Assembly: GCF_029760955.1 (NCBI RefSeq)
Contig: NZ_CP121682.1
Coordinates: 620,001-684,000 of the forward strand
DNA: 64,000 nucleotides
Reading direction: 5' to 3'
From: Streptomyces cathayae
GTDB lineage: Bacteria > Actinomycetota > Actinomycetes > Streptomycetales > Streptomycetaceae
Below, one piece after another: positions 35,803 through 45,603 of the stretch (positions are counted from its first letter, which is position 1; the number at the start of each line of letters is the position of its first letter). Under the pieces are notes generated by a model. That model had not been told where the DNA came from, searched no databases, and saw only the letters and a program-made list of their open reading frames with translations. Both the position numbers and the translations under genes were made by a program.

Positions 35803-37269
35803 ATGTGGTTTCGCCACCCGTCCACGGTCCGTCCAAGACGCTTACTCGGCGTCCTTGCGCCCTTGCTGCTGCTGGCCACCTTCCTCGGCGCCCAGCCCGC
35901 CGAGGCCGCGACCGTGGACCCCAACGCCTCGTACGTGCTGGTCAACCGCAACAGCGGCAAAGCCCTGGACGTCTACAACATGGCGACCGACGACGGCGCC
36001 CGTATCACCCAGTGGACCAGGAACGACCAGAACCAGCAGCAGTGGCAGTTCGTCGATTCCGGGGACGGCTACTACCGCATCAAGTCCCGCCACTCGGGCA
36101 AGGTGCTGGACGTCCACAACTGGTCCACCGCGAACGGCGGCTCGATCGTCCAGTGGGCCGACCTGAACGGCACCAACCAGCAGTGGCGGCCGGCCGACAG
36201 CTCGGACGGCTACGTGAGGCTCATCTCGCGCCACAGCAACAAGGCCCTCGAAGTACAGGGCGCCTCCACCGCCGACAACGCGAACGTCGTCCAGTACGAC
36301 GACTGGGGCGGCGCCAACCAGCAGTGGCAACTCGTCAAGGTCGGCGCCGGCACCCCCGGCTCGTGCGATCTTCCGTCGAGCTACCGCTGGACATCGACGG
36401 GCGCGCTGGCGCAGCCCAAGCAGGGGTGGGCCTCGCTCAAGGACTTCACCGTCGCCCCCTACAACGGCAGACAACTCGTCTATGCGACCACGCACGACAC
36501 GGGGACGAGGTGGGGTTCGATGAACTTCGGCCTGTTCACCAACTGGTCGGAGATGGCCTCGGCCGGCCAGAACACGATGTCCAGTTCCACCGTCGCACCC
36601 ACGCTCTTCTACTTCGCGCCGAAGAACATCTGGGTGCTCGCCTACCAGTGGGGCGGGACCGCCTTCTCCTACCGGACGTCGAGCGACCCCACCAACCCGA
36701 ATGGCTGGTCGTCCGAGCAGGTGCTCTTCTCCGGAAGCATCTCCGGCTCCGGAACAGGGCCCATCGACCAGACACTCATCGGTGACGGCACGAACATGTA
36801 CCTGTTCTTCGCCGGCGACAACGGCAAGATCTACCGGGCCAGTATGCCGATCGGGAACTTCCCGGGCAGCTTCGGCTCGACCTCGACAGTGGTCATGAGC
36901 GATACGACGAACAACCTGTTCGAAGCCCCGCAGGTCTACAAGCTGCAGGGCCAGAACCGCTACCTCATGATCGTCGAGGCGATCGGCTCGCAGGGCCGGT
37001 ACTTCCGCTCGTTCACGGCCACCAGCCTGAACGGCTCATGGACACCCCAAGCCGCGACCGAGAGCAATCCCTTCGCCGGCAAGGCCAACAGTGGCGCCAC
37101 CTGGACCAACGACATCAGTCACGGCGAACTGATCCGCACCAGCGCCGATCAGACCATGACCGTCGATCCCTGCAATCTGCAGTTGCTCTACCAGGGCCGC
37201 AGCCCCAACTCCGGCGGCGACTACGGCCTCCTGCCCTACCGTCCGGGTCTGCTGACACTGCAGCGCTGA
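35803..37269 (+). CDS. abfB: Secreted alpha-L-arabinofuranosidase, CBM13 plus GH62
   Basis: 488 residues. Signal peptide ending AQPAEAA. N-terminal ricin-type CBM13 of three repeats ([24 protein letters not shown]), then from about residue 195 the GH62 catalytic propeller: [20 protein letters not shown] with a catalytic Asp, [18 protein letters not shown] and [20 protein letters not shown] with the catalytic Glu. Removes arabinose side chains from arabinoxylan and so helps the xylanase encoded divergently. AGGAGG stands upstream of the ATG. The same divergent xlnA-abfB arrangement is known in S. lividans. Confidence 0.95.
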   Translation: MWFRHPSTVRPRRLLGVLAPLLLLATFLGAQPAEAATVDPNASYVLVNRNSGKALDVYNMATDDGARITQWTRNDQNQQQWQFVDSGDGYYRIKSRHSGKVLDVHNWSTANGGSIVQWADLNGTNQQWRPADSSDGYVRLISRHSNKALEVQGASTADNANVVQYDDWGGANQQWQLVKVGAGTPGSCDLPSSYRWTSTGALAQPKQGWASLKDFTVAPYNGRQLVYATTHDTGTRWGSMNFGLFTNWSEMASAGQNTMSSSTVAPTLFYFAPKNIWVLAYQWGGTAFSYRTSSDPTNPNGWSSEQVLFSGSISGSGTGPIDQTLIGDGTNMYLFFAGDNGKIYRASMPIGNFPGSFGSTSTVVMSDTTNNLFEAPQVYKLQGQNRYLMIVEAIGSQGRYFRSFTATSLNGSWTPQAATESNPFAGKANSGATWTNDISHGELIRTSADQTMTVDPCNLQLLYQGRSPNSGGDYGLLPYRPGLLTLQR

Positions 37270-37303
37270 CGGCATGACGCGGGTCCGGCTCCGGTAGGGG
37301 GCC

Positions 37304-37342
37304 GGGGTGGCGGGCTCGGCGGAGGGCCGAGCCCGCCACCCC
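37304..37342. terminator. Terminator hairpin after abfB
   Basis: Perfect 17-bp arms GGGGTGGCGGGCTCGGC / complement with 5-base loop, 35 bases past the abfB stop. Suited to end abfB transcription. Confidence 0.85.
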
Positions 37343-37397
37343 GTGATCTGAACAGCTCAGGTCACCTCACCCGCCCCGTCCGCGCACCGGAGGACGT

Positions 37398-37770
37398 TCA
37401 GTGATCGTCCTCCGGTGCGTGGACCGTGCCGCCGAGCGGAGCACCTCCGTCGACGGCGGCGAGGGCCGTGTGCAGCATCCCGGCGACCAGATCCACCGTG
37501 AGCGCGGGCTCGGGGGCACCGAGCTGCCGGACGGCTGCGCGGAATGGTTCGACCTGTTCCAGGTGGAGTTCCATCAGCCGTTCCTGGCAGGCCGCAGAGA
37601 GGCCGGCGCCCATGAGGGCGGCGGCGGGTCGGTGTGCGCCTTCGGCGCCGAGGCGGAGGCTTTCCCTGAAGAACGCCTCGACGCGTTCCACCGGGCCGTC
37701 CGCGGCGGCCATGGCGCGGGTGAGTGCCTCGTTGGAGCGCCGGAAGGCTCCTGCCCGGGCGCGATCTCGG
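37398..37770 (-). pseudogene. TetR-family regulator lacking its DNA-binding domain
   Basis: The frame encodes the all-helical C-terminal domain (NEALTRAMAAADGPVERVEA, FFRESLRLGAEG, AALMGAGLSAACQERLMELH, TVDLVAGMLHTALAAVDGG). Upstream, where the helix-turn-helix should be, the sequence is unrelated. The regulator is therefore dead, unless the domain is used alone. Confidence 0.65.
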
Positions 37771-38202
37771 CGGTCGCAGGGGGCTGTCCTCGACGGAGTA
37801 GCCTCTCCGGAATTGTTGTTCCAGGCGAACGCAACCGGCCTCGTGTCGGACGTCAACGGCCGAGGGCTGAGCGGGGTCCGAGCCGCTGGATCCAGCGCCA
37901 ACAGCCCGAGGCTGGTGGGGTGCGTCCTGGGAAGTGGTTCGAGGCGCTGCGTAACGCGACAGGCCGGCGCACATGACCGCGTTGGCTGGGCCGTCCCTGG
38001 GCTGTCCGAGGTCGCTCGCCAGCTGCCGATGACGACCACCAGGCACACGAGCCCACCGTTCCTGAACAGCGGAAACGCAGGTCATCAAGATCTCCGGCAA
38101 GACCCGGGGCAAGAAGACACCTGTGGGAGAGGAGCCTTGCCCACGTGGGGCCGCGCAGGTCACGAGCGGCTGTCCAACGGCACAGCGTGTGCATCATGAG
38201 GC
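37771..38202. other. Gap without recognised gene
   Basis: Open frames here have no ribosome site or known fold; this is the region that replaced the TetR N-terminus. Confidence 0.4.
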
Positions 38203-38535
38203 ATGGGGATCGATCTGGAGCTGCACTCATCACGGCCGGCACGCAAGAACTGGCGCGCGACGCTCGTGCAGAGCTCCTACGGACATGGAGACGCTCTGGC
38301 CGATGCCCTCGGCTCGCTTCAGCTCCTCGGAGTACCCGGGAGGCTCACTGCCGTCGATCTGTACGGGGATACGTTGATGAACGAGCAGGAGGCCGCAGCC
38401 GCCGTCCGCGAGATTCGCGATCTGAAGCAACGATGCGGTGACGAGCGTCAGCTCGCCGCATTGGACGACCTCGCAAGGATGCTGAGTGAGTGCGCAGCCA
38501 CTCGGGGCAGTTACCTGTGGTTCGCGGGCGACTGA
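38203..38535 (+). CDS. Hypothetical cytoplasmic protein, 110 aa
   Basis: Soluble mixed protein opening MGIDLELHSSRPARKNWRAT, then a probable long helix pair (EQEAAAAVREIRDLKQRCGD, LDDLARMLSECAATRG) and an aromatic end SYLWFAGD. Codon use is typical of a real gene. No family recognised, and the ribosome site is weak. It stands alone among debris, so there is no context clue. Confidence 0.6.
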   Translation: MGIDLELHSSRPARKNWRATLVQSSYGHGDALADALGSLQLLGVPGRLTAVDLYGDTLMNEQEAAAAVREIRDLKQRCGDERQLAALDDLARMLSECAATRGSYLWFAGD

Positions 38536-38819
38536 AGCTCACCTCACGCCTGCCGGAAGACTGTCTGACTGCGTGACAACACCGACGGACGGCGGCGGAC
38601 GAGCGCGGACACCTGCGGACCATCGGAGCAGGTGATTCGGGCAGTTCCGCTCTACCGTGGACTTGTCCACGGTGTCGACGAGTTGGCTGCCCTCCTGGTC
38701 GGCGAGCAGGAACCTGATAGCGAGCCTCGCTGGGCCGTGACGACGGACAACCCGATCGCGGTGTGTTCGTCGCCCCACAGCCCCCGCCCCATTCCGCTCG
38801 CCCTCGGTATCACACCGGG
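38536..38819. other. Gap with no clear gene
   Basis: A 63-codon frame at 38632-38823 (+) has no ribosome site and no recognisable fold. Nothing else stands out before the inverted repeat at 38820. Confidence 0.4.
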
Positions 38820-38860
38820 CTAAGACCGTGTCCTACGTGGTGAGTCGGACACGGTCTTAG
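38820..38860. terminator. Inverted repeat at phzF 3' end
   Basis: Perfect 14-bp arms CTAAGACCGTGTCC / complement with a 13-base centre. The right arm overlaps the stop codon of the leftward PhzF gene. It could serve as a terminator for both directions, or be a relic IS end. Confidence 0.7.
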
Positions 38861-39732
38861 CTGATGCGGGCTCCTGCGCCGCCGACCCGGACGCGCCGGT
38901 CACCCGCGCGCAGTGTCACCGTGAGCTCGCCGGGGCGGCCCAGGTCCTCGCCCTGGTACAGGGTGAGGACGGCGTCCTCGGGGACCAGGCCGAGCTCACG
39001 GGCGTAGGCGCCGAACGCGGCGGCCGCGGCGCCGGTCGCCGGGTCCTCGACGACGCCGCCGACGGGGAACGGGTCACGGACGTGGAAGACGGTGGCCGAC
39101 TCCCGCCACACCAACTGGACCGTGGTCAGGTCCAAGCGGTGCATCAGGGCTTCGAGGCGTGCGAAGTCGTACGCGAGATCCGCGAGGCGGGCGCGCGTCG
39201 CCGCCGCGAGAACGAGATGGCGGGCGCCGGCGAACGCGATCCGGGGCGGGAAGCCCGGATCGAGATCGGCGGCCGGCCAGCCGAGCGCGGCGAGCGCCTC
39301 CGCGAGGTCGGTCCCTGCGATCTCCTCGACGTGCGGCTCGACACTGGTGAGCGTGGCCCGGAGCGTGCCGTCCTCCTCGGCCACCTCCACCGGCACGGTG
39401 CCGGCGCGCGTCGCGAACACCAGCGCCCCGGGACCTGTCCGCTCGGCGAGCGCGACGGCGGCTGCGACGGTGGCGTGCCCGCAGAACGGCACCTCGGCCC
39501 TGGGACTGAAATACCGGATGCTGTACGCCCGCCCCTCCTGGCCGCCGAGGCCCTCCGGGGGCGCGGTCAGGAACGCGGACTCCGAGTATCCGAGCTCTGC
39601 GGCGAGGGCCAGCATGTCGTTGTCGTCCAGGGCGGCGGCGTCCAGAACGACGCCGGCGGGGTTCCCGCCGTCGGGGGCGCTGGAGAAGGCGGTGTATCGC
39701 AACACCTCGGGCCGCGGCGCATTTTTCGTCAT
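38857..39732 (-). CDS. PhzF-family isomerase/epimerase-like protein
   Basis: 291 residues in two similar halves of the PhzF/diaminopimelate-epimerase fold. Family landmarks: FSSAPDGGNPAGVVLDA, catalytic-region AELGYSESAFL, RYFSPRAEVPFCGHATVAAA, and the C-half FPVGGVVEDPATGAAAAAFG. In PhzF the Glu in this YSESAFL region is the general acid/base for isomerisation. Start is the ATG reading MTKNAPRPE. Complete and isolated from any phenazine cluster, so the substrate is unknown. Confidence 0.9.
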   Translation of the reverse strand: MTKNAPRPEVLRYTAFSSAPDGGNPAGVVLDAAALDDNDMLALAAELGYSESAFLTAPPEGLGGQEGRAYSIRYFSPRAEVPFCGHATVAAAVALAERTGPGALVFATRAGTVPVEVAEEDGTLRATLTSVEPHVEEIAGTDLAEALAALGWPAADLDPGFPPRIAFAGARHLVLAAATRARLADLAYDFARLEALMHRLDLTTVQLVWRESATVFHVRDPFPVGGVVEDPATGAAAAAFGAYARELGLVPEDAVLTLYQGEDLGRPGELTVTLRAGDRRVRVGGAGARIS

Positions 39733-39913
39733 GCTCGTGGCAACCCGGTGCGGGCCCGCGGCTATTCCTGGACGCGGGTGGAGGCGGGTACGGGCGCCTG
39801 CGGCGGAGCCGCATATCGATACAGACCCACCCTGTCCCTTCCCGGACGGGGCCCCACTCCGACAGATGGGTTCATGGGCGTCGCCTCGGGCGGTTGCCCC
39901 AGCGGTGGGTGGT

Positions 39914-40650
39914 TCAGGACTGTCGGGTGAGGCTACGGACGGTGATGATCGTGTCGGCGAGGTCGAAGAAGGCGTCGATGACGGTGGCGCGGCGTTCGTG
40001 GCAGCGGGCGAGCCGGTGGAAGGCGTTCTGCCAGGCGTGGGTGCGCTCGACGTGCCACCGCCGGCTCGCCTGGATCGGTGCCTTCTCGCCCTTGTGAGCA
40101 ATCCGGCCGTGCAGTCCGCGTTCGTCGAGCAGGGTGCGGGTTTTCCCCGAGTCGTAGCCGGAGTCCAGGTGCACCGTGATCTCGTCGGGCGGCGGTCCGA
40201 GATCTGCCAGGCGGTCCAGGGTCGGGGCCAGCAAGTGCGGAGTCGTGACGGTTGACCCCGGCCAGGGCACCGCCCAGCGGAATTCCATGACCAACTGTCA
40301 TACCCGAGCGTTTCAGGCCTTGTTTGCCGTGGTCGACCGGTGAATGCCCGGCGACCTCACTGCCGCCGGGAGCCTTGGTGATGGATCCGTCGATCGCGAT
40401 CTGGTCCAGCACGAGGCCGACGCTCCGGTCGTAGGCGTCCAGCGCGATCTGCTTGAGCCGGGCGAAGCCGCCGAGCCGGATCCATTCGTCGCGGCGACCT
40501 CGGATCGTCGTGGCCGAGCAGGTCGAATCGGCGATCGCCTGGTAGGAGCAGCCGAACCGCAGGAGTTGCAGCAGTTCGTCGAAGACGATCCGGTCGCTGA
40601 TATCGACGCACGTACGGGGCAGCGCCGAGTCTGTTTTGCACGAGTCCGGC
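39914..40650 (-). pseudogene. IS5-family transposase, frameshifted
   Basis: Two overlapping frames join to one DDE transposase. The first reads AYDRSVGLVLDQIAIDGSIT, KAPGGSEVAGHSPVDHGKQG and MTVGHGIPLGGALAGVNRHD; the second reads LLAPTLDRLADLGPPPDEIT, LDSGYDSGKTRTLLDERGLH and SRRWHVERTHAWQNAFHRLA. Catalytic Asp in DGS and in LDSGYDS, and Glu in WHVERTHAW, are present. The switch at about 40255 is not at a typical slippery run, so it looks like a mutation. Upstream, the helix-turn-helix part is also out of frame. Confidence 0.85.
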
Positions 40651-41148
40651 CTGTCCGGTCCGGCCTTGTCCGGTCCGGCCTGTCTGGGACGGGGGCCGAC
40701 TCGGGCGGCCCGGTGACCCTTCGACAGGATCCCGGCCCCGCCCCGCTCACACCAGGACTTCCACCGCCCGCTCCGACACCCTCAGTGCGGCGGCGGTCTC
40801 CTCCGGGGACCGGTCGGAGGAGCCGTTGGAGGCCTGCCCGATGCCCGAGCTGTTCCGCTGACATCCAACGGTGACATCAACGCCCCCCGGACGGCGGCAC
40901 ACAGCAGCCACGTACGCGTCGGTTCACGAGGTGCGCCCCGACCAGTCCGAGGGAGGGTCGAACTCCTGAAGCGGGTGTCGAGAGCGCCAGCACTGTCCCA
41001 AAGAGGCGCCCCATGCGCTCCGCTGTCAGAACCTGGTGAGACCGGTCCCGTGAGAGTGGTGGTGCACCGACCGGCCCAGGCCCAACCCGTTGGCCCCGGC
41101 CTCGTGCATGGCACGATGCCCGATCACGGACGAGCACAAGGAGATCCC
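40651..41148. other. Gap with short tandem repeat
   Basis: Holds a small direct repeat of TCCGGTCCGGCCT(T)G at about 40645-40685 and a leftward fragment reading SPEETAAALRVSERAVEVLV near 40760-40850, which resembles the end of a sigma-like or LuxR-like recognition helix. No complete gene. Confidence 0.45.
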
Positions 41149-41877
41149 ATGAACGATCAAGGCACCCCTGGCTCGGCAGATGGCTTCAGGGTCGTCGCTG
41201 TTGATGCCGACTGGCCGGAATCACGGCAGTTCACGGGGAGCGGCCACAACCACGTCACCGGCGACATTCATGTGTACCTGTGGTTCGGCTCTGCGTCCTA
41301 TGACCCCCAGGTCGAGCACGTCACGGTTTTCAGCGCCTCCTCCGGCAATGCAGAGGCCGGCGAGGCCCTGGCGGACGCTTTGGAGGACTACTGCCACCCC
41401 GGCGAGGAACCCCCGGCCGGCCTGCCGGCCTCTGCGCCCGTCACCATCACCGCAGAGGGGAAACCCGTGACGTTCGAACTCTGGCGGAACAGCAGCACCC
41501 CTCACTGGGTCGCCCGGGGCCGTGTCGAGAGCACCGAAGTGGTCCTGTCCGGCTCCGAGACAGAACCCAGCGAGCTGCGCCTGGTCCGCGTGAACGACCT
41601 GGCCGCGTACTCGGCCCCGATCGGGTTCCTCCCGGCCCGGGAAGCGATCTCCGTTGCCATGGGAAGCGATCTCCAGGCGGCGGGGCCCAGCAGACAATCG
41701 CAGGTAGAGGAGGCGGACACCGCGCTGCGGGCCCTGGGCGACATCGCCGCCCGGAATGCCGCCCTCGGGGGACCCAGCCGGGAATTGCACGGCGAGGAGG
41801 CGGACACGGTGATGCGTGCCCTGCGCTACCTCGCCCAGGATGCCGGCCCCGCGGGAGAATTGGGAGCAGAGAGCTGA
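41149..41877 (+). CDS. Hypothetical soluble protein, 242 aa
   Basis: ATG with AAGGAG six bases before it. Begins MNDQGTPGSADGFRVVAVDA. Middle segment rich in beta structure (DIHVYLWFGSASYDPQVEHV, EGKPVTFELWRNSSTPHWVA). The C-terminal part has two near-identical helical repeats, QSQVEEADTALRALGDIAAR and SRELHGEEADTVMRALRYLA. No family recognised. The repeat hints at a protein-binding helical tail. Its neighbours are IS remnants, giving no functional clue. Confidence 0.7.
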   Translation: MNDQGTPGSADGFRVVAVDADWPESRQFTGSGHNHVTGDIHVYLWFGSASYDPQVEHVTVFSASSGNAEAGEALADALEDYCHPGEEPPAGLPASAPVTITAEGKPVTFELWRNSSTPHWVARGRVESTEVVLSGSETEPSELRLVRVNDLAAYSAPIGFLPAREAISVAMGSDLQAAGPSRQSQVEEADTALRALGDIAARNAALGGPSRELHGEEADTVMRALRYLAQDAGPAGELGAES

Positions 41878-41972
41878 TCAGCTCCCGCCGCCCTGGCCCA
41901 CTCCTCGAAGGCCGTCGGGCTCTCGTGGCCCGCGCTCCGCGGGTCCGGTGCGGGTTCGGGTGACAGGTGCGG

Positions 41973-42590
41973 TCACGCGGCCTGGAGGGCCGGCGTGGTC
42001 GTGACGGTCTCGCATTCGATGGGGGCCAGCCGGCCGAGTGAGGCCTGTCTGCGGCGTCGGTGGTAGGTCCGCTCGATCCAGGTCACGATCGCGATCCGGA
42101 GTTCTTCGCGGGTAGCCCAGCCCGGCGGTCGAGGACGTTCTTCTGCGGCAGGCTGAAGAAGGACTCCATGGCCTCGTTGTCACCGGCAGCTCCAACCCTC
42201 CCCACCGCTCCGGCCATCCGGTGGCGGTCGAGCCCCCGGACGGACTTCCGGGAGCGGAACTGCGATCCGCGACCGCTGTGCAGAATGCGCCCGTCGACGT
42301 CTCCACGCCGGGCCACGGCATGGTCCAGGGCGGCCACGGCCGGGCGGGACTCCGTCCGCGCACCGATGGGGCAGCCCACGGTCCTGTTGCCGAAGGCGTC
42401 CTTGACCGCGCAGAGGTAGAGCTTGCCTTCGCCGGTGGCGTGCTCGGTGATGTCGGCGAGCCCCAGCCGATTCGCACAGGCCGCGGTGAAGTCACGGCGG
42501 ACCAGGTCGTCGTGCACCGGTGGGCCGGCCTTCTCGTACGTGCCACGCTTCTTGCCGAACACGCTCCACCAGCGGTTGTCCCGGCAGATC
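41973..42590 (-). pseudogene. IS3-family transposase OrfB remnant
   Basis: Pieces of the integrase core are out of frame with one another: RLGLADITEHATGEGKLYLC and VKDAFGNRTVG, then AVARRGDVDGRILHSGRGSQ, NEAMESFFSLPQKNVLDRR and finally ATREELRIAIVTWIERTYHR. DITEH, SGRGSQ and MESFF correspond to the three DDE blocks. The first Asp and the Glu are intact, and the second block has SGRG instead of SDRG. It lies directly against a Tn3 fragment. Confidence 0.8.
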
Positions 42591-42689
42591 CGCCATCCAC
42601 ATCCGGTCCGCCGTCACGGCCCCGGCGCCGCGCGCTCCGAGAAGGCCATCCTTCGGGACAGCCGACCTTCGGTGGGAGCGCTCGGCCAC

Positions 42690-43300
42690 GTCCAGGTCCG
42701 CGTCGTGCTCGGCAACCAGGTCCAGCTCCTCGGTGAGGCTCTTCGACGCCTTCGCCAGGATGCGCGCCGTCTTCTCCAGCTGCGGCAGCATCTCCAGACG
42801 CTCCCGGTCCGAGGCCCGCCGCGCGGGGCTGATCAGCCGGTTCGCCATCAGCACTGCGAACAGATCCAACGCGTCGTCGACCACCTGCGCCTCCAGCTGA
42901 CGCACCACCGCCGTCAGCAGCGCGGTACGCCGCGGCTGCTGCGCCCGCTCGATCGTCTGCGCCTTGCTCAGCTGCCCGTACCGGGCCGGCGTGGACAGTC
43001 GGTTCACCGGCACCCGGGACGGATCGACCCGGCCCAGCGCGAACGCGGAGATCTCCTCCACCCGCTCCATCGCCCGGACCATCGCGGTGCCCGTCGTCTT
43101 CGTCGGCGGCGTACGCAGCCGCTCCCACTCCGGGACCCGCTTGCCCTCCGGCACCACCAGCAGCTCCGCCAGCGCCGGCGCGAGCGCGGGATCGGCCCGG
43201 TCGGTGGCACGGGCCACCGCCTCATACAGTCGCCGCTCGGCCGCCGTACGGGCCTCCGACACCTGCCGGGCCAGCGCCCCCCCCGTAACGGGTCTGCCCC
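42690..43300 (-). pseudogene. Tn3-family transposase fragment
   Basis: A leftward frame reads RQVSEARTAAERRLYEAVAR, ELLVVPEGKRVPEWERLRTP, STPARYGQLSKAQTIERAQQ, RRTALLTAVVRQLEAQVVDD, ALDLFAVLMANRLISPARRA and LEMLPQLEKTARILAKASKS. This is the middle of a large Tn3-type transposase. The N-terminal DNA-binding region and the catalytic C-terminus are absent on both sides, and the right end merges into IS3 sequence. No resolvase or terminal repeats were seen. Confidence 0.75.
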
Positions 43301-43397
43301 TGCTCGAAAGAACGGCCCGAGCGCCCAACAGGGCAGGGCATCCAGGCCACTTCAGATGGCGGGGTGGCGCGGCCGCACACCGGACCGCAACGGGCGA

Positions 43398-43802
43398 CTA
43401 GCCTGCGGAACAGAGGCCGGTGCTCGGGCAGAACACAACCCCCGTGTAGTTGTAGCCGGCCCGTATGGTCACGGGATCTGGGTCGGGCGGAAAGTTGACG
43501 TATGAACCCGCGTCAGCTGTAGCGCTGAAGTGGACCGTCGTCCCGATCGGGAAGCTCGCAGTGCAGGTACCGGTCGGGGCGGGCGCCGGGTCACCGGCGT
43601 ACGGATCCCACGCCGAAGTGTGGCAGTTGATCCCGGCGGGGTTGCTGGTGAGGGTTCCACCGCCCCAGCCGTCGCTGACGTACGCGTTCAGTTGAGCGGT
43701 GGACTGGGCCTCAGCCGGGGCGACGAAGCCGACCGCGGCGGCCGTGGCGAGTGCGGTGATGACTCCCGTCGCGCGCCAGGCGCGGTTTCTGTCCTTACTC
43801 AT
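43398..43802 (-). CDS. Small secreted protein, about 134 aa
   Basis: Signal peptide (basic MSKDRNRAWR, hydrophobic VITALATAAAVGFVAPA, cleavage near AEAQ), then a mature domain of about 100 residues rich in Gly, Pro, Thr and aromatic residues with four Cys (GINCHTS, GTCTASF, VVFCPSTGLCSAG), likely two disulfides. ATG follows GAGGGGC. Beta-rich pattern (TVHFSATADAGSYVNFPP). The family is unrecognised. Confidence 0.7.
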   Translation of the reverse strand: MSKDRNRAWRATGVITALATAAAVGFVAPAEAQSTAQLNAYVSDGWGGGTLTSNPAGINCHTSAWDPYAGDPAPAPTGTCTASFPIGTTVHFSATADAGSYVNFPPDPDPVTIRAGYNYTGVVFCPSTGLCSAG

Positions 43803-44034
43803 GGGCGGCCCCTCTGATCGAACCTGATCGAACCGACCCCCTGCGACTAGGCTATTCGCCCCCTTGGGGACCCACAAACCGGGCAGGTTCGCCGTCACCG
43901 CCGACGGCGGTTGCTCTCAACGGCCGCAGACACTGTGTTCACGGGAGACCGGGTTGTCCGGAGGGGTTGAGGATGATCCTTTGGAGTGGACACCCTGACA
44001 ATGCATCTTGATGGTCCAGGGAGGGATGTCCAGG

Positions 44035-44195
44035 TGGGACGCAAGTCTCCGTATCCGGAGGAGTTCGGACAGGACGCCGTCGCGCTCTACCGCACCGCGG
44101 GTGGCAAGCGGACGTACCCGGCGGTGGCCGCGGATCCCGGCATCACCGCGGAGTTGCTGCGGACGTGGGTCCGCAAGGACGACCTCAGAGCGTGT
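44035..44195 (+). pseudogene. IS3-family OrfA fragment
   Basis: Reads GRKSPYPEEFGQDAVALYRT and KRTYPAVAADPGITAELLRT followed by WVRKDD, the helix-turn-helix of an IS3 OrfA, then meaningless sequence. The usual IS end lies probably near 43970 (TGATCCTTTGGAGTGGACAC). OrfB is missing here. Confidence 0.7.
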
Positions 44196-44375
44196 ACCAC
44201 CCCGCCCAGGCGGCCGGCTCTTCCCGGGCCGTCTCGTCCCCTGGTGCCGGCGTCGGCCTGTTCGCCGCCGATGACGAACTCCCGGGGCCTGGTGACGATC
44301 GCGTGGGGGGGCCACGACGAACCGTTCTCCGCTGGGGCCGGGCGAAGCCGTCGCAGGTGGCTCCTGGGCGCCTGG

Positions 44376-45359
44376 TCACAGCCAGCCGGAGCGCTGTGCC
44401 TGCAGGGCCATCTGGAAGCGGTTCGCGGCGCCGAGACGAGCCATCAGGATCTGGAGGCGGCGGAACAGCGTACGGCGGCTGATGCCCAGTTCGCGGGCGA
44501 TGACGTCGTCGGTCGCGCCGCCGGCGAGGAGACGCAGCAGTCGCCGGTCGGCGGGTGGGAGGCCGACGGGGCCGGTGGCGTGGCCGTGGAGGGGGAGGGC
44601 GTTGTGCCATGCCTGCTCGAACAGGGCCACCAGGGCGGAGAGCAGGCCGCACGGCTGCACCACCAGCATGGTGTTGTGCACGTCCGCTTCCTTGATCGAC
44701 AATGACACCAGTGCGTACGCCTCATCGATGATCAAGAGCTTGACCGGCACCGATGGCAGCACCCTGGCCTGCTCGCCCGCCTCGATGCAGGGTTCGATGA
44801 CGTCCTTCAGGTGGCCGGGGTGCTCCAGTGACTCCCGTGAGTAGACGACGCGTTGCGTCACCCCGCGGGCCAGCGTCGCCAGGGCGTCGTCGGTGGCGCC
44901 GGCCAGAGGGGCGTACGGCGGGGACTCGAACTGCCGGATCTGCTCGCGGGCGCTGGCCCACGCATGGCGCATCCTCGGACCGACGGCTTCGCCGGTGACG
45001 ACCTCGACGAGGTCGTCGTTGTACGCGGCGAGCCGCTGGCGCCGGAACGACTCGAACGCGCCGGTGACGGCGATGCGCGACTCCTCGAGCTCGGCCGCCC
45101 GGTGCCGGGCGAGGATTTCCAGGCCCGCGGCGGGCGGCACCGGGGCCACCGTGTCCCCGTCCTCGGCTGCGGAACTGGCCAGACCGGCGTCGGCCAGCTC
45201 TCCGTACGCCGCGGCGAGACCGGCCCCGCCCAGCCCGGCTGCCGCGCCGATCGCACTCAGCGGAGCGGGAGCCAGCTCCAGCAGGGCCAGGTAGACCCGG
45301 CACGCCGTGTGATCGAGCCCCAGCCGACGGAGGGCCCCGCCGAGTTCCGCGTTCGCCAT
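44376..45359 (-). CDS. TrmB/LuxR-type transcriptional regulator
   Basis: 327 residues. N-terminal winged helix (DHTACRVYLALLELAPAPLS) of TrmB type, a central ligand-sensing region, and a C-terminal LuxR helix-turn-helix (DRRLLRLLAGGATDDVIARE, LGISRRTLFRRLQILMARLG). This layout is common in actinomycete regulators of unknown ligand. Divergent from the aminopeptidase gene, with a 240-base gap. It may regulate itself or that gene. Confidence 0.88.
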   Translation of the reverse strand: MANAELGGALRRLGLDHTACRVYLALLELAPAPLSAIGAAAGLGGAGLAAAYGELADAGLASSAAEDGDTVAPVPPAAGLEILARHRAAELEESRIAVTGAFESFRRQRLAAYNDDLVEVVTGEAVGPRMRHAWASAREQIRQFESPPYAPLAGATDDALATLARGVTQRVVYSRESLEHPGHLKDVIEPCIEAGEQARVLPSVPVKLLIIDEAYALVSLSIKEADVHNTMLVVQPCGLLSALVALFEQAWHNALPLHGHATGPVGLPPADRRLLRLLAGGATDDVIARELGISRRTLFRRLQILMARLGAANRFQMALQAQRSGWL

Positions 45360-45603
45360 GGGGCACATTATCGATGCTTTCCGCCCGGGCCCGTGGCCGA
45401 TCTGTGCCACTGGCACTGTCCGGCCCCAGCGTCTGCCGCGAGGCGGTACCGTCCGGGAGCCGCCGCCGACCGGCGGCAGCGAGGGAGCCCGGAACCCCAT
45501 CGGGCGGGGCCACCCTGCCCGGACGGTGCGCTCGCCGGCCCTCGCCGCCGAGAGACGGGCTTCCTCGGAAGCACGGATAAGCCCAACGGAAAAGGTGCAC
45601 GAC

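Noticed and set aside
38820..38860. Terminal inverted repeat of a complete IS element
   Set aside because: No transposase lies between two such repeats; position at the PhzF stop codon fits a terminator.
40255..40300. Programmed frameshift in the IS5 transposase
   Set aside because: The frame change is not at an A6G-like or similar slippery run and lies inside the catalytic domain, so a mutation is more likely.
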